Positions 34,339 to 46,904 of a stretch of DNA of 64,000 bases are shown here, in pieces. The notes beneath the pieces are model-generated. The model saw nothing but the letters and a program-made list of their open reading frames with translations. It ran no database searches and was not told where the DNA came from. The DNA lies in the NCBI GenBank assembly GCA_036345935.2, contig JADWOT020001449.1, forward strand, positions 1-64,000, read 5' to 3'. This DNA comes from Taenia hydatigena. Taxonomy: Eukaryota > Platyhelminthes > Cestoda > Cyclophyllidea > Taeniidae. A program made the translations under genes and the position numbers. The first letter of the stretch is position 1, and every line of letters starts with the position of its first letter.

Positions 34339-34608
34339 CTTCCTTAACGGAGTCATGGGTAGGATGTGCGCAGAGGTCGTATAAGTTTTTCGTAGATATG
34401 GCTGCGGCCTCAAAGAGGGTAGAGGGGATGTCATCAGCAAGGTCTTAGCTACGAATCGGCTGTCTTCGATAAAACTTAGGACGGCTATTTCGTTATGTAG
34501 AGCATCAGAATTAGGTGTCATGTCCCTGGTCAAATCAAGGCAATGAATCCCATCGTCCAGATTCCTCTGCCTTAGCGGATATTTTGCGATATCTTCCACG
34601 ACTATCAT
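34339..34608 (-). CDS. Candidate exon, unknown protein (inside the insertion)
   Basis: The minus strand opens at ATG 34608 with a favourable context (ACAAAATG) and reads exactly 90 codons to a strong phase-0 donor (GGAAG|GTAAGG) at 34339. The peptide starts MIVVEDIAKYPLRQRNLDDG, contains LDLTRDMTPNSDALHNEIAV and SFIEDSRFVAKTLL, and ends basic (MTPLRK). The codon mix is coding-like and GC-rich relative to its surroundings. No family was recognised. The exon lies wholly in the DNA that is extra in the left arm. Confidence 0.4.
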
Positions 34609-35554
34609 TTTGTCCCCATGTGCTGAACGAACCTAAGCTTGTGAGAAGGGACAAAGATTGTCTGAAGAATTACTGTAAGTTTGTCCGCACCTGAGTCAAG
34701 AAAGGTGCTGCGTGGGCAACCTTTTAGCTCACTTGAGGATCGCTACATAGGAAGCTCTAGGTGTGAAAATTTCGCTGATCCTGACAATGAGAAGACGGGT
34801 CGGTACAATTTGGTATCTGTAGGTGCAAACAATCTCTGCTCAATTTCCGCTTGTTGTAGAGCTTATCTATATTCTAACAACTAAGTATCCTTCCCTAGAA
34901 TAGCTAGAGTGCGAAAGGTTGCGTCTACTAACAAATTACGCGTTTAGTATCTCTAAGAGCGCATTTTGTTACCCCTTATTTATCTTCAGCATAAGACATA
35001 AGTCAGTGGAACAGGAGCATAGTTTATGCACAACAATTTACATTCGTGAAAGGCAGTGCTATTTCTGCCTTTGTAATAAGTCTGTCGCTTACTTACATAT
35101 TTTCTCATTTAGTGGTCGGCAAGCATGCAGTCGGCATAAGACTAGAGACATGGGTTTAAAATACATGAGGTTACAAATTATGGGTCAGGATTGTGGTCGT
35201 GTAATCATGGTTCGGCCAACTGCAGTCCAGCCTGTCTGCAGGCTACCGTCTTTGCACAACTGTGATCGGTGTGTTTATTCAGTTGATGTGCCAAAATTAA
35301 ATTACATAAGGGGCAAAATGAACACTTTAATGAGTTCTTATCGTGCCAATGCTTCAATCATGTGTATTTGGTCACTGTGCACATAGCACGACGGCAAACA
35401 ATTTAACTAATATTCAACCATCTATGCCAAATTCTAAGCTCATAATTACATCCAAACCATACAATTATTAAAAAAGCGCAAAAGATCTAAGTGACTTTAA
35501 ATAACTCGCGGTCACGAAACCGCTTTGGCCTAAGAACTCTGCTACTAATTGCAG

Positions 35555-35681
35555 GGTCGATGTCCAGAACAAAATCACTATCTGCAGGTGTCTACCTATG
35601 TCCAACCCTTTGCCCTCATCATGGAGAATGCCCGTTGCCATTATTCTCCGTAAACGAAGAAGCAAAGCAATAATTATCCGA
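35555..35681 (+). CDS. Candidate internal exon, unknown protein
   Basis: Between a strong acceptor (CTGCTACTAATTGCAG) and a good donor (CGA|GTAAGA) the plus strand stays open for 42 codons: VDVQNKITICRC, then SSWRMPVAIILRKRRSKAIII. A second plus frame and the minus strand are also open, so the frame is uncertain. No family was recognised. Confidence 0.3.
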
Positions 35682-36386
35682 GTAAGAAATGAGACACATT
35701 CGTGTTTGAAACCTTAAGGTAAATAACAGTAGTTTTACAATGATTCACTGCCACTTGTTAAACGCAGATCACCGGTTCCTTGAGAAGACGAGACAATGCA
35801 ATTTACCGTATTACAAACAGTAATTATTTTGCCTCTATCAATAAAGGGTTCAATGTTCCCACAAAAATCACCACAGTATCTGCTACTCCCCTTATCTCGA
35901 GCATTCTCATAAGCTCTTTAAAATCAAATAAATATGAATTTGGGGACTAACAGTTCGTCTTGGGGTGTTTTAACACCACACCTAAAGCCAACAAAAACAT
36001 TTCTTGTCATTTTTTCCATCAGCAACTATTGCCATAGACTTTTATGGATTGTGGCGTTTATTTGACTCATTATTTCCCATTTTATGTCAGTCCTGCAGTA
36101 AAATATTGAATGTGGATTTTGACGATGTGTGCCACTTGCATGTTACGATCCCAAGTAGGAGCAGAGACACACGCAAAGTTGGGAAACCCGGTAAAGTTTT
36201 GCATCAAGAATCGCGTTTTAGTTCATCTACTCATTGTAACGAATAAGGAAATCGCACTTATATGGATCAGTGCTCCTTTTAATTGAAGGGTTGCTGATAA
36301 ACACAGAGGAGTGGTAGAACATTTAATTCATGCGCTCATGTACAGCGTGGGTCAATAGGGCCGCAGAGAAAGTCCACATAATGCTT

Positions 36387-36887
36387 TTGAGGGCCTCGTC
36401 TGATCTATGCAGCTAAGAAGAGCCAGTTACTAGGCATGGGCGAACATCATGTTGGCGTAAATGGTAAGCCTAATTCAAGCGGCTTTTTATTGCGCAGCTA
36501 TTAGTCGGTCTTGTTAATCAAACACTTGCCACTTCTTTTGTTGATCTTTTCCTCAGCATTTCACAATTTACGTTGCTGCCACAGCCAAAAAGCAATGCGC
36601 TTATTTTGGCTGCAAATAAAACCAAACTTATGCAGCTGCCCTATTCATGGTACGCCGATGCATAAAGGCCGCTAAGCTTGAGAGGACGAATCCTTCTCCA
36701 GTGGCTTGTCAGTTTCTACTAGTATTAATTGTCAGCATCAGGCATGATTCATAACACTGCTGCGTTTTCTACTAGAAGGTTTATTTCACGGGATCATCCA
36801 GAGGGGCAGGCGTGGTGTGGGTTAAAGTTTATTTAGTTTGTTTGGCACTGGGTTCAGGATGATCAGCGAGGCTCAACGATGCACTTA
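36387..36887. repeat. Inverted duplication, left arm, inner part
   Basis: Reverse complement of about 41385-41870 at roughly 75-80 percent identity. It includes a string like GCATAAAGGCCGCTAAGCTTG (complement at 41580-41605), the TTTTGGCTGCAAATAAAACC region (41640-41680) and the GGATGATC..GAGGCTC region (41385-41405). It resumes the alignment interrupted after 33757. Confidence 0.85.
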
Positions 36888-38395
36888 TCTGTAATGGGTC
36901 GAAGTGCGTAGATTTTTCCATCGAAATGCCCGAAGGCGTCCTTTTCAACCATAGCTTAGTTATCCATTGCTTCTCTACATCACCTCTCCTTCCTAACTCA
37001 ATTCTCGACTCTTCTTTTCGCACCCTACGCTGATAAAATCAAACCCTTTTCTCCCCTCCCATCTGTACTCTCCTCATTGTCGCTTTCATATCTCAGTTTC
37101 CTTTACTTCTTCTATCTTCCTATCACTTCCATATCCTGCCTCTTCCTCCCACCTCTGCCACCCTTCTGACTTACTTCTCGCATCTCACTTACCTTACACT
37201 GTCTTACTACAGGCCTGTTACTGTGACACTTCCGACATTAAGGAAGATAGTGGATAGATTGGACGTTCATTCGAGTGAGTTGCTTCATGGCCAATACGGA
37301 ACCACTGCAGCAACCACACTCAGCGTGTATAAAGTTTCCATCATAGAAGCCTCAACTCTACAGACCAGACCACTTTAAGTATCTATTATAGTGCATGATG
37401 CACCACATTTTGTCAATTTGTTGACATGGCAGTCAGTGAAGAGCTATCTGATTCACCAGGGTCCTGGAGGAATTTCACGAAACATTCCATCTCACTTGAC
37501 TCATCCATCGTCAAATCAAAAAGATCTACAATAATCTACGCTTGATGAGGTGCATGCGATTCTAAAACGATGATTAGGTCCTGCTATGCAGCGAGGGTAC
37601 CACGAGGTTAATTGTGCACTCGCGGCAATCAAATCCCTTTCGGTTCTCTATAAATGATGTCTATGGGTGTAATCTATACCTCCTTTAGAAAACCATCTTA
37701 TAGGCATCCATTCCAGGCAAACGGATACAGGCTCCATCTCTGCTAGACCAATTTAATGTGATCGTATAGTGAAAGGCACATTCCTACAATCCGCAATAGA
37801 GTGTCCTTTATCGCCATCATTTTTGCACCAGGTTCAGCTTATTACAAATTGCACTGGTTTGTAGGCTTTGTCTTGCATAGGTTACAATAAAAACAGTCGA
37901 TAAGTGTCCGTTTGATTGTTCTAATAACGAGTGGCTTCAAAATATTCTTAGAAAAGGAGAAGGTAGTTTTGGAAAGAGCAGATAGCATGCCTAGCCACGC
38001 CCACTGACTGATGTGCTGAAACGAGGCAGTGGAGAAGCGCGGTGTTGAATGGATCCACTTCCAACATGGAATACTCAGAACAAGATTTACCGAATCCAAA
38101 ATAAGGAGCTGCTCACACATTTATAACACCAGTTTAGGTGGTAAACAGTAATATTATTTTTTGTGAATTAATTTGTGCCTGTAATGTAACGTGGAAGTCG
38201 GGTAAATAAAGTGTGGTGCGAAAAGTAATGACTAAGCATGTAATTAAGGCGAGATAAAGGGCAAAAATTACGAAAATCAAAGAAGGGTTGATGGAACCTA
38301 CCATTATTGAGATGTGCTTGAAAAAGGATTGTGCGACAAAGATGCAGAGGTTTAAATAATTCTTGCCTCTGCGGAAAGAAATAAAATGATCCCAC
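36888..38395. other. Non-coding stretch; pyrimidine-rich 36960-37210
   Basis: A CT-rich tract of about 250 bp lies just inside the inverted duplication. On the minus strand 37951-38113, two overlapping frames are protein-like (one reads SMLEVDPFNTALLHCLVSA), but the correct frame cannot be decided. Confidence 0.35.
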
Positions 38396-38572
38396 CTTGG
38401 CGTAAAAGCATTGGTTCTTTGTGCGTTCTCCTGTCCAAACGCAGAAAAACGGCTGTTGGTTTGTCCCAAATTTTGGAACATGTGGTAGTTTGCACAACAA
38501 TGCCAATGGCGAATGAGGTTACTCCAAATAGCACACGGTTCAGAATGGCAAAGGATTCAGTGGTCGAGACAG
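38396..38572 (-). CDS. Candidate internal exon with hydrophobic segment
   Basis: The minus strand runs from an acceptor (GCATTCATTTCACAG) to a donor (CCAAG|GTGGGA), entering and leaving in phase 1. About 58 residues include a probable membrane helix (ILNRVLFGVTSFAIGIVV) followed by a basic loop (RLDRRTHKEP). Two further minus frames are open across the same region, which weakens the frame call. No family was recognised. Confidence 0.3.
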
Positions 38573-38999
38573 CTGTGAAATGAATGCACTTCCACTTTAA
38601 CTGCAATCTCGCTAACGACAGCCATTCCTTATGCCTTAGGTTATCAACTGATCAGACATGGCTGTTCGATAGGGTACTCATGAGGCAGAAGGGTGTAAAT
38701 TGGCCCAGATAACCACAAACACATTCTAACCTACGCTATGTTGTGAGCACTGACTCATACACGGATGACCTAATGGGATCATGGCCTCATTTGGCCAAAC
38801 CATTGGTTTTGCACGTAGTCTCTGACACATTGACTTCTGGCTCCATCGAAATTACAGTAGAAGATTTGTTAAATAAATGATGTAGCACATCTGAACATGC
38901 TCTAGTCATTGGCTTTGTCCTGGATTTTTTTTTTAAATTGCAAATTTTTGCTCTTGAGAGTGTTTGATAGGGCTTTTCTCCTCTCTTCCAATTCACCCT

Positions 39000-41384
39000 G
39001 CACAAAACTGCTTGAGTGCGTATACCCTTGAGTACTATGCACTTTTTCTTAAAGAATATCTCAGTTTGTGGCGCCGATCGAATTGGCCACTTCTGCTTGC
39101 ATTAATTACACGGACTTCACTCTTTTCCGGAACATTTACCATTACTCACAGACCCCAAGTGTCAGACCTCTTTATAGGTGACAGGATACGCAATCCCTCA
39201 AAACGACATTGCGCGCCCTATAGGCGAGGCTCTTTAGTGGATCGACATTTGTTGGGTCGCAGTATTAGTGACCAAATTAAAACTAGTCTACCCCAGTCCC
39301 AATATATCTCTCGTTATATTGACCTTCGGTTTCGACGGCGATTGTGCTTGTTGAACGCGTAAAGCAGTAACAGTGGGTTTTGCTTGAAACCGACACCAAC
39401 AAGTAGTAATTTGTTTTACATGAAATCGATTAAAGTCACGTGAAGGCTGCTTCAGTAACATTATTCCTTTATCAGTAAAAAGGCACTAGTTCTGATGCCA
39501 ATTTCGCTGCGGCATGTTACTCTGCGCAGAGGATTATGGGTTTAATGTTAGTAAACAGCATTATCGGACAGGATGGTAAGGATTGAACCGATGTGCTGTG
39601 GTCACGGTGAGGTCAATCGAAATCTCTGCCCTCAACACGATTCAATTAAAATTTGTCTCAGTATGGGCTAGTTCCCTTCGGTCATTATGGGCTGCAAGGA
39701 CCAATATTAATTTCTCCCTATTTACTTGTATTTAATCCTATCTGTTCCTTTTACCAATATGCTTCAATCACATTTTATTAATTAGATCATAATTACACTA
39801 ATAATGGCATATTGACGTGAAAATTGGGATTCGACACGGCTCAAATTGTAGAAACCCTTAATCTTTTGACAAATTTAGCATTAAAATATGCCAATCTCTT
39901 CATGTGCTTCATCTGTCAAATTGCTACATGATTATTTGCCCCTGACCCCTATCAGCACATTAATAAAATCGACTCGACAAACGTCAACTCCCATTAAATT
40001 CTTCCCTAAAGCCATTCAATATCACAAAGCACAACAAACCTCTTGCTAGCGAATGTCATCCCTGCTACCGCAGGAGCAAGTGGTATTTTCCTTGGCATTC
40101 CGTGCCTTACGAAGACAGATGCCCATCTGGTTTGAGAATTCTCTCTAACCTAAGCTGCTACGAGACCAAGTCTAACGTTTACACGTAAAGAAACTTTGAG
40201 GTTTATCAGCCTGTTCAGCCGCTACTGCTAAAGAATGGCTGTCCTTAATTTCTGTGGCACAAATTGCACTTGCAATTTTGTCCAATAGCTTTGACGGTCC
40301 TCTATTTAGTCTAAGGCAGGCTAAATCTTTCCCGAATACTAAAGGATCTGATGAGTTGTGATCTTATGTGCTGAAAAATGCTGAAGGGATGTAAGGTTAA
40401 AGTGGTCTAAAACATCAGTTGCTTCTATGGGGTAAGGATTAAGCTCACTGCGCATTATCTTACTGCTTATCATGGACGGCAGGGGTGGGATCGACATCTG
40501 ACTCTCTTTTGACGTAATTCAGAGATTATGCGGGTGTGCCGCCACCGCCTGAGTTTGTCTACTTCCATGCACGAGACAGTGCTTTCTGTTCTGTGTAAGT
40601 TTGATTGCAGAATAAACGTAAGTTCGCATATTTCCAGCGCATTTGTTAACAAAACATTTTGAATGACGCAAAGTTTACTTTTTTAGACCAGGCTGCCTGT
40701 ATGCTTTGTGATTCCCAAACCTATGCAAGTCCCAAGCAGCTTCCAAACTTTGCTCTTAAAGTGAAACGTAGTGTTTGTTTTATTATAAAGCGTTGATTTG
40801 CTTTGCGTGTACTCCATCAACTGTCTGTCCAATTTCTTTGGGTCGCCGTAATTTTTGCTCACTTCAAACTCTACTGAAATTGTACCACACACGCCATTAA
40901 TGCATCGTTTCAACCCCTTTACATTTGTTCATACCCTAACTGTTAAGCCATGCTGATTGATTGAGGTAAAATTCGTTTTAAGGGCATTACTATTAACTTA
41001 TACCTGCCAGTTGCAGCCAAAGCCCCTACATGGAATATATGCGTAGCGCATAGGCCGCGGTCCCGTCTATTCATTAAAACTAGTTTTTTCTTAGTATATG
41101 CTTATAAAATACATGTTATTAATTAGGCTAGTCTGCTTTTGCTCAGTTTTTTCTTTTTTAAAAACTTTATCAAGACGATTTAATGGGTGGATATCGCGTG
41201 TGGTCGTCACATATAAAGTGACGGTTACTGTTTTCTCCCCAACTACCCCGAATGTCGACTTTGGTGGCCGTACGCACTTTTTTCACCTGACACATATACA
41301 TTTTGCCAGCCGAGACACTGAACTTGTAAAACATTTTAATGCCATCACAGTACTCAGGGACGGCCTTTGAGACAAGTGCATCGT
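39000..41384. other. Mostly non-coding; one 132-codon plus frame at 38964-39362
   Basis: The 38964-39362 plus frame is Arg/Ser-rich in its second half (RHCAPYRRGSLVDRHLLGRS) and ends at TAA, but has no domain or splice support. A 76-codon minus frame (40683-40913) is likewise unsupported. The imperfect palindrome at 41205-41223 is listed separately. Confidence 0.35.
41205..41223. other. Imperfect palindrome CGTCAC-N7-GTGACG
   Basis: Six-base perfect arms flank a 7-base AT spacer. This is the same half-sites as the 18-bp palindrome at 18479-18496, in an otherwise unrelated context just outside the right arm of the second inverted duplication. Confidence 0.6.
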
Positions 41385-42022
41385 CGAGCCTTGCTGATCA
41401 TCATGAACCCAGTGCCAGACAAACAAAATAAGCTTTAGCTTACACCACGCCTGCCTCTCCGGATGATCCCATGAAATAATCCTTATAGTGGAAAAAACAG
41501 CAGTGTTATAAAACATGCCTGGATGCTGATATTTAATCTCAGTAAAACTGACAAGCCATTGGAGCAAGATCCGTCCTCCCAAGCTTAGCGGCCTTTATGC
41601 ATCAGCGAACCATAAATGGGGTAACTGAATAAGTAAGGTTTTATTTGCAGCTAAAATAAACGCATTATTTTTGGCTGCGGCAGCAACGTATATTGAGAAA
41701 TGATGAGGAGAACAACAAAAGATATGGCAAGAGCTTGATTAACAAAACTGACAAATAGTTGCGCAATAAAAACTGCTTGAATTAAGCTCATCATTTACGC
41801 CAAAATGATGTTCGTTCCTAACTAGAAAATGGCTCTTTAGGAGCGGCATAGGTCAGATGAGACCCTCCTAAATAAAAGAATGAGGGTCTGAGTCCCTGAA
41901 TAGGTGCTTAAGTGATGTCTTCAATAATTTCATTTTCTTTCAGTCAGCAAAGGCAGTGGACGCCGAGAAATGGATATAATTGTGTGATTGCAAAGAGAAC
42001 AAAAAAATCTTCGCCCATTATG
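41385..42022. repeat. Inverted duplication, right arm (partner 33592-33757 plus 36387-36887)
   Basis: A continuous sequence whose reverse complement matches the two left-arm pieces in order. The arms are separated by about 4.5 kb of unrelated sequence. It ends where the minisatellite at 42024 begins. The minisatellite is absent from the left arm. Confidence 0.85.
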
Positions 42023-42023
42023 T

Positions 42024-42290
42024 CGTCAATTCAACTGCAGTCATAAAGTAGAAATGGATGAGACACCAACGACAAATTCTCGGCCCTCGTCAATTCAACT
42101 CCAGTCATATGGTAGAAATGGATGAGACACAAACGACAAATTCTCGGTTCTGCAGTCACATGGTAAAAATCGATGTACCGACGACTAATTCTCGGCCCTC
42201 GTCTGTCTCCTACTGCAGTCACATGGTAAAAATCGATGTACCAACGACTAATTCTCGGCTCTCTTCACTTCTACTGCACTCCTTCCTTGA
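42024..42290. repeat. Minisatellite, four units plus a partial, ~63 bp
   Basis: The CTGCAGTC landmark recurs at 42035, 42099 (as CTCCAGTC), 42150, 42213 and 42274 (as CTGCACTC), with spacings 64, 51, 63 and 61. Each full unit also contains GTAGAAATGGATGAGACAC or GTAAAAATCGATGTACC, then CGAC(A/T)AATTCTCGG. Units 1-2 and 3-4 form two subfamilies. Confidence 0.9.
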
Positions 42291-43887
42291 TTTCACCCAT
42301 GTTTGTTCTGCACAAGAGTGGCATTCTTATTTGGTGCACCACTTAATCTCCTTTGCCCATCCACAACTCGTTTGCACGTTGACGCACAATGAAGACTTTG
42401 ATGTAGGACAGCCAATCCAACGGCAGTAATACCATGAGGCAGGCAACTAATTGCAGTCACCGATAAAAAAGCCTCACGAATGGGAAAAACCGCATGCAAT
42501 AATGGGATTTTTTATCGGAGTGCACAGCATGTGATACCGCCTTCTTTCAAGTCGCACACCCTTCACACCCATATCATAAATGTTAGGTGCAAGCAACCCG
42601 GAGTATCATGCCATGACAGCAGGTGCTCTTATTCCCGACGCCCGGTTAGCCTTATTTTCGAAGGCGAATTGTACTAGAACAATGCACGCGGGCTAATGCG
42701 AGTGAGATTTTGTTATTTTTCCGTGACAATCTTTGAAGTTACTTTGGAGGTGTCGAATGAACCAGTGCAGTTTACATGGCGCTCTCCTGTTTTGAAGAAT
42801 TAGAAAGTTCTTCCATAAGAAGTTCACATGAAATTTGTCGATTTCATTCCTACGATATTCGTGGATTTTGGCTTATTTGCTCATTCTACTCACACTGTAT
42901 TGGCGGTTTTCGTTCCATTTTTCAATGCGGTGACGTTTTTCCCATAGTTCTTGCTGAACATATGCGAACAAATTAATATTTACAACGCTGTTGCTATCTG
43001 GTTACTATTTTTATGCAAATAAGGGCAATCGTCGGGAATCTACAGACTGTTGATAAGCAGAATTTAGTACATCACATTTACTCTCTACTATCAGCGATGG
43101 CCTAAAAGCATGTCAGATCCTGTTTTAGTTTTCAAACGCTTTAGTGCTATGATGTTTCCATCTTACTATTCTTGGCCAATATGCAGCTTTGGTTTTCGCT
43201 TCCTTCCATAGCCTGCAACGGGCAACGCATTTCAGTTCCTACCAGCTACGATTTTCCTACGAATCGTCGTGTTTTTATATCCCGCTAGCCGAGTCCTGAA
43301 AAGTTTACACACAAACAATAAAATCGATGAATCAAGAGCATAGTCATTTATGCAATGTTACGTCTTGACTTTGCTTGATATTGCTTTGAACCCATCATAT
43401 GATCCACCACCACCTCACCCGTCACGCATTTTGGTTAAAGCATTGGAAGGGATTTCATGCAGCATTCACACAATTCCTGACACTTGCTCTTTTGATATTA
43501 ATGGTTTTCGTTATATGTTGCCTGTCTTATGGCACCCAATCGTCAAATTTTATCATGGATCTATGTTATTAGCTGTTTAATCGGATTTCGGTGAAGTCTA
43601 AGACCACCCATTCTGTAAGACGAGGTGCTTTACTTGCACAGCTCACGATTCATGGTCCCACCAGTGTATGAGGTGGTTTGCTTTTCACGAACAAGTCATC
43701 GCGACCGCATATAGTGACGTGTGTGGACATGTGAAACGACACCCATGTCACTGTACACTGCGAAACGTATCCGTCATGAGGATTCTTACCTTTAACTTGT
43801 TTTGTAAGGGCCTCCTTGTGGTCAAATTAAGGGAGCACGAAAGCAATGTCGTTCATACATTGCTGCTTCGGCTCTGTGGTGCTTTGA
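42291..43887. other. Non-coding stretch, nothing recognised
   Basis: Frames of 65-85 codons only; none is supported by splice sites or motifs. Confidence 0.45.
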
Positions 43888-44072
43888 TTAAAACTCTGTA
43901 CCATGCGTCCTCCCTGTGATAATAACGACAACTGACTGCAGCCACGGTCGGAAGGCGAAAGCTGAAAGTTTAGATTGGATTCCACAATTGTTTGACCAAA
44001 ACATAATGAGGAAAAGCATTACTAAATGAAGAAACGTTAAGTAATCAATAAGACAGACATCTGTATATGCAC
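43888..44072 (-). CDS. Candidate terminal exon, one membrane segment
   Basis: On the minus strand a good acceptor (CGCTTTTGGCTGCTCAG) precedes 44072, and the frame runs about 60 residues to TAA at 43888. It contains a strong hydrophobic helix (YLTFLHLVMLFLIMFW), then FAFRPWLQSVVVIITGR. The upstream frame is also open. No family was recognised. Confidence 0.3.
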
Positions 44073-45409
44073 CTGAGCAGCCAAAAGCGTTAATTTTCTC
44101 GGGTTCGGACCTAATTAGTGACACAAATTGTTGAACCTTTGGTGCCCTAGACAGTCCTATGAGACAAATATGTTAGATAGAGAATGTAGCGCCGAATGCC
44201 GCCACAAAAAAAGAGAAAAGGGCACATGCCCCGCAAAGAATAGCATTGGCCACCCTTCCAATAAACTGCGGATCACAAACTGATTAGCAGTTAGCTTCTA
44301 CATCGGCTTACATTGCTAAAGAAGTCAAAAGAGCATCATAAATGCTGACAAATACAGTTGATCGAATTGGCGCTGTAGTTTCAACCTCATTTGTTACTAT
44401 TAATTGACTGGCAAATAAATTTTAATTTGGTATTTTCTACTTTTTAGGCAAATTTGTTGCCCCGCCAGTGATTTTCTAACTTTCGAAAGCCAGAAACATT
44501 TGGCACTTAAAAGCCCTAGCATTTTAAGCGTGCTTCGTTTTGCGTCTCAAACATGAATAATTAAAATCTAAACCAGTGATAAAACTTCAGCGATTGCTCT
44601 GCATGCCCTTAGAAAAGGTCCATGAAGGATCCATATTGTAGAATAGATGAAGTACATGTAGTGGGGCTGAAAAACTTAACCGATTTAAAACAAATTCTAT
44701 TTCTCTTCTTAAATGGGAGACATTTTTGTGCGCTCTCCTTTTCAGGCTGTCGGCCTTTGAGAAGGTATCGAGTGGTTTTAAAAGTGCAAAACACATGGCA
44801 ATTTGTTGAGTTTAGCCATGGGATCTACCGTTTTCTTTAAATCACACTCATATCGGCATGATCTAAGCCTGATACAGCCTTATGCTAGTCAGCAGTTACA
44901 CCGGACTATTTAAATGAATAGTGAATGCTAACTCCACAGGCGCAAGTCCTAAGTGATGGCCCTGCTGCAAAAGAGGAAATATGATCTTACTTTACTACTG
45001 CCATGTTTTCCTCTTCCTCGTCGGCCTTGTTCTTACAATTTCTAGCCTTCTGACGCCTGCGTGAATTGCTCTACTTCAAATTATGGAGCAAATCGCAATT
45101 TAAACTACTATGGAGTGGTGAAGACTACTTGCGCATGCCTGACTAAAATTTGTCCCTGGCTCCTCTAGCTCTTCTTTATACCTTAACGGCAACACGCCAG
45201 CCGTTACTTCAAATGTGCATTTTCTATCAATTTCTAGTTCTCTATTAAATCAGAGCCCATCTGTTTCACCCAGGCATATCGTCCAATTGACATAAATCCA
45301 AAGGCTCAACAGCTGGAATCGCACGCACCATAGCCAGTTTTCCTCTAAGCAACCTAAATTTTGGATTTCGTCTTGGTGGTGTAATTGTCATGAGTTGAGG
45401 GCAATGCGT

Positions 45410-45585
45410 TTAAAATGCAATAATAGAGAAAACAAATTGCGCGAAAATCAGCACACCTTTATCATGCTTCTGTTGAAAGGTGATGAAAAGAACGTAGAGA
45501 AGATAAGCCGAACGCAGCTCTTCAATTGATTGCAATAATCGAAAGGCCTGGCCCAATAACAGCAAGAGAGCTATGTCGCACCTAG
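45410..45585 (-). CDS. Candidate terminal exon, two hydrophobic segments
   Basis: After TATTGAACGCAG the minus strand reads 57 residues to a TAA at 45410. There are two hydrophobic stretches (IALLLLLGQAF; YLLYVLFITF) with a charged hinge (SIEELRS, QQKHDKG) and a hydrophobic end (FAQFVFSIIAF). This is consistent with a membrane protein. No homology was recognised. Confidence 0.3.
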
Positions 45586-45589
45586 CTGC

Positions 45590-46904
45590 GTTCAATATTG
45601 ATAGTATTTAGTAAACACCTAAGAGGACAACTGGCGTGTTAAATGTTGATAAATGAGCAAGCAAGCAAATGAATGTGCAACTTTGAGGTGCGAATAACTT
45701 TTTAAAAGTGCGTCTGAAATAGACGACAAATAGATGAGGCAAAAGAGGCTATCTTGTGCGATGGCAAAGCATGACAAAATGCTATTTGTGCATCGATAAA
45801 CTGAGGTAACTCGCACTCGAATACCCCCTTAGTCGTCTAGCAGATTATAGCGCATACGGCCTAACTCATTGTAGTCCCTATGTGCCAGATTGTGGCCGCT
45901 TACCTATCTGACTAATTTAATGAATTGATTCTTCCACAAAAAGTTGCTTAGATGGGAGCGACACTGATAACTACTGCGCATAACTATGATTGTTGGCTAG
46001 CTGCATTGTCCCTTAGGCCACAAGAAACAATTTTTAAGCACTTACGTATTCATGCCAAAGTTCGCCATCAATTTTTTATCATACAGTGCAACTAAGCTTC
46101 TCTTTAGCAGAATTTTTCGTGCTGATGCACCAAAAGCACCTCAATGTTCCTCCACATCTCTCAGTACGATTAACCAAAAGCTCAATTTACTCATCAATTA
46201 AAATTTTGGTATGTCGCGGACAAGTTTGACTGCTTTCTTTTTAACTTAGTCATAAAGGCATTATTATTAACAGTGAAGGAGAGGTCAGACGGCTGTTTAT
46301 GCAATACGCCTTTCTTATAATTGGTCTTAACTTCATGCACAGCGTGAAATGGAAAGCGCATCCCAAATGAATGCTTTAAATCTTAGATAATAAAAGACCA
46401 GTAATACTTATGGAGGCATCAATTTGTCTAATCTCTAACACAGATTAGAATGGGCTTAACAAGTGTTGCTGAGATGTCACTTACAAAAAGCAGTGGCGCT
46501 ATGCTAGATTATGTTATTAACTGCATCATGGTCGACTACTTTGAAACGGTGATCAAGGAGTTTTTGAGAGTCTTCAAAATGCAGGACTAATGTCCTTAAT
46601 CATCTTTTCGTGCAGTATTCTTTCCTTCGCCCACCTTCACCCACATTCTCCTCTTTGCCTGCATGCCGTTATCCTTTGTTCCATTTAGTGGGTCAAGACA
46701 TTCCAATTAGCAAAATTGTCTACGCTACTATGGACTGGACTTATCTATCAATGCGATCCTGCATGTGAACATCGTTCAGGGCGCCTGACTTCCTCCGCGT
46801 CTATCTCCGGATCCGCTGACCTGCATAACTACACGTTTATCAACTCGACTATCGAGATATTCATTAATTTTCCTTCTTGTCTAGCCTCTTCGTAGGAGTT
46901 ATAG
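45590..46904. other. Non-coding stretch, nothing recognised
   Basis: AT-rich sequence with only short frames. Two CT-rich runs at 46600-46690 and 46780-46890 lead into the candidate exon cluster. Confidence 0.45.

Larger units (their letters stand above)
33758..36386. mobile_element. ~2.6 kb insertion splitting one arm of the inverted duplication
   Basis: The right arm (41385-42022) is continuous, while its left counterpart is interrupted here by about 2.63 kb with no match in the right arm. A GAGG string is present at both junctions and could be a 4-bp target-site duplication. No terminal inverted repeats, LTRs or reverse-transcriptase motifs were seen. It contains candidate exons at 34339-34608 (minus) and 35555-35681 (plus). 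Either an insertion on the left or a deletion on the right explains it. Confidence 0.5.

Noticed and set aside
34919..35386. 155-codon plus-strand ORF
   Set aside because: Ser/Ile/Cys-rich translation without a recognisable domain. It crosses several splice-like sites and has no paralogue in the window.
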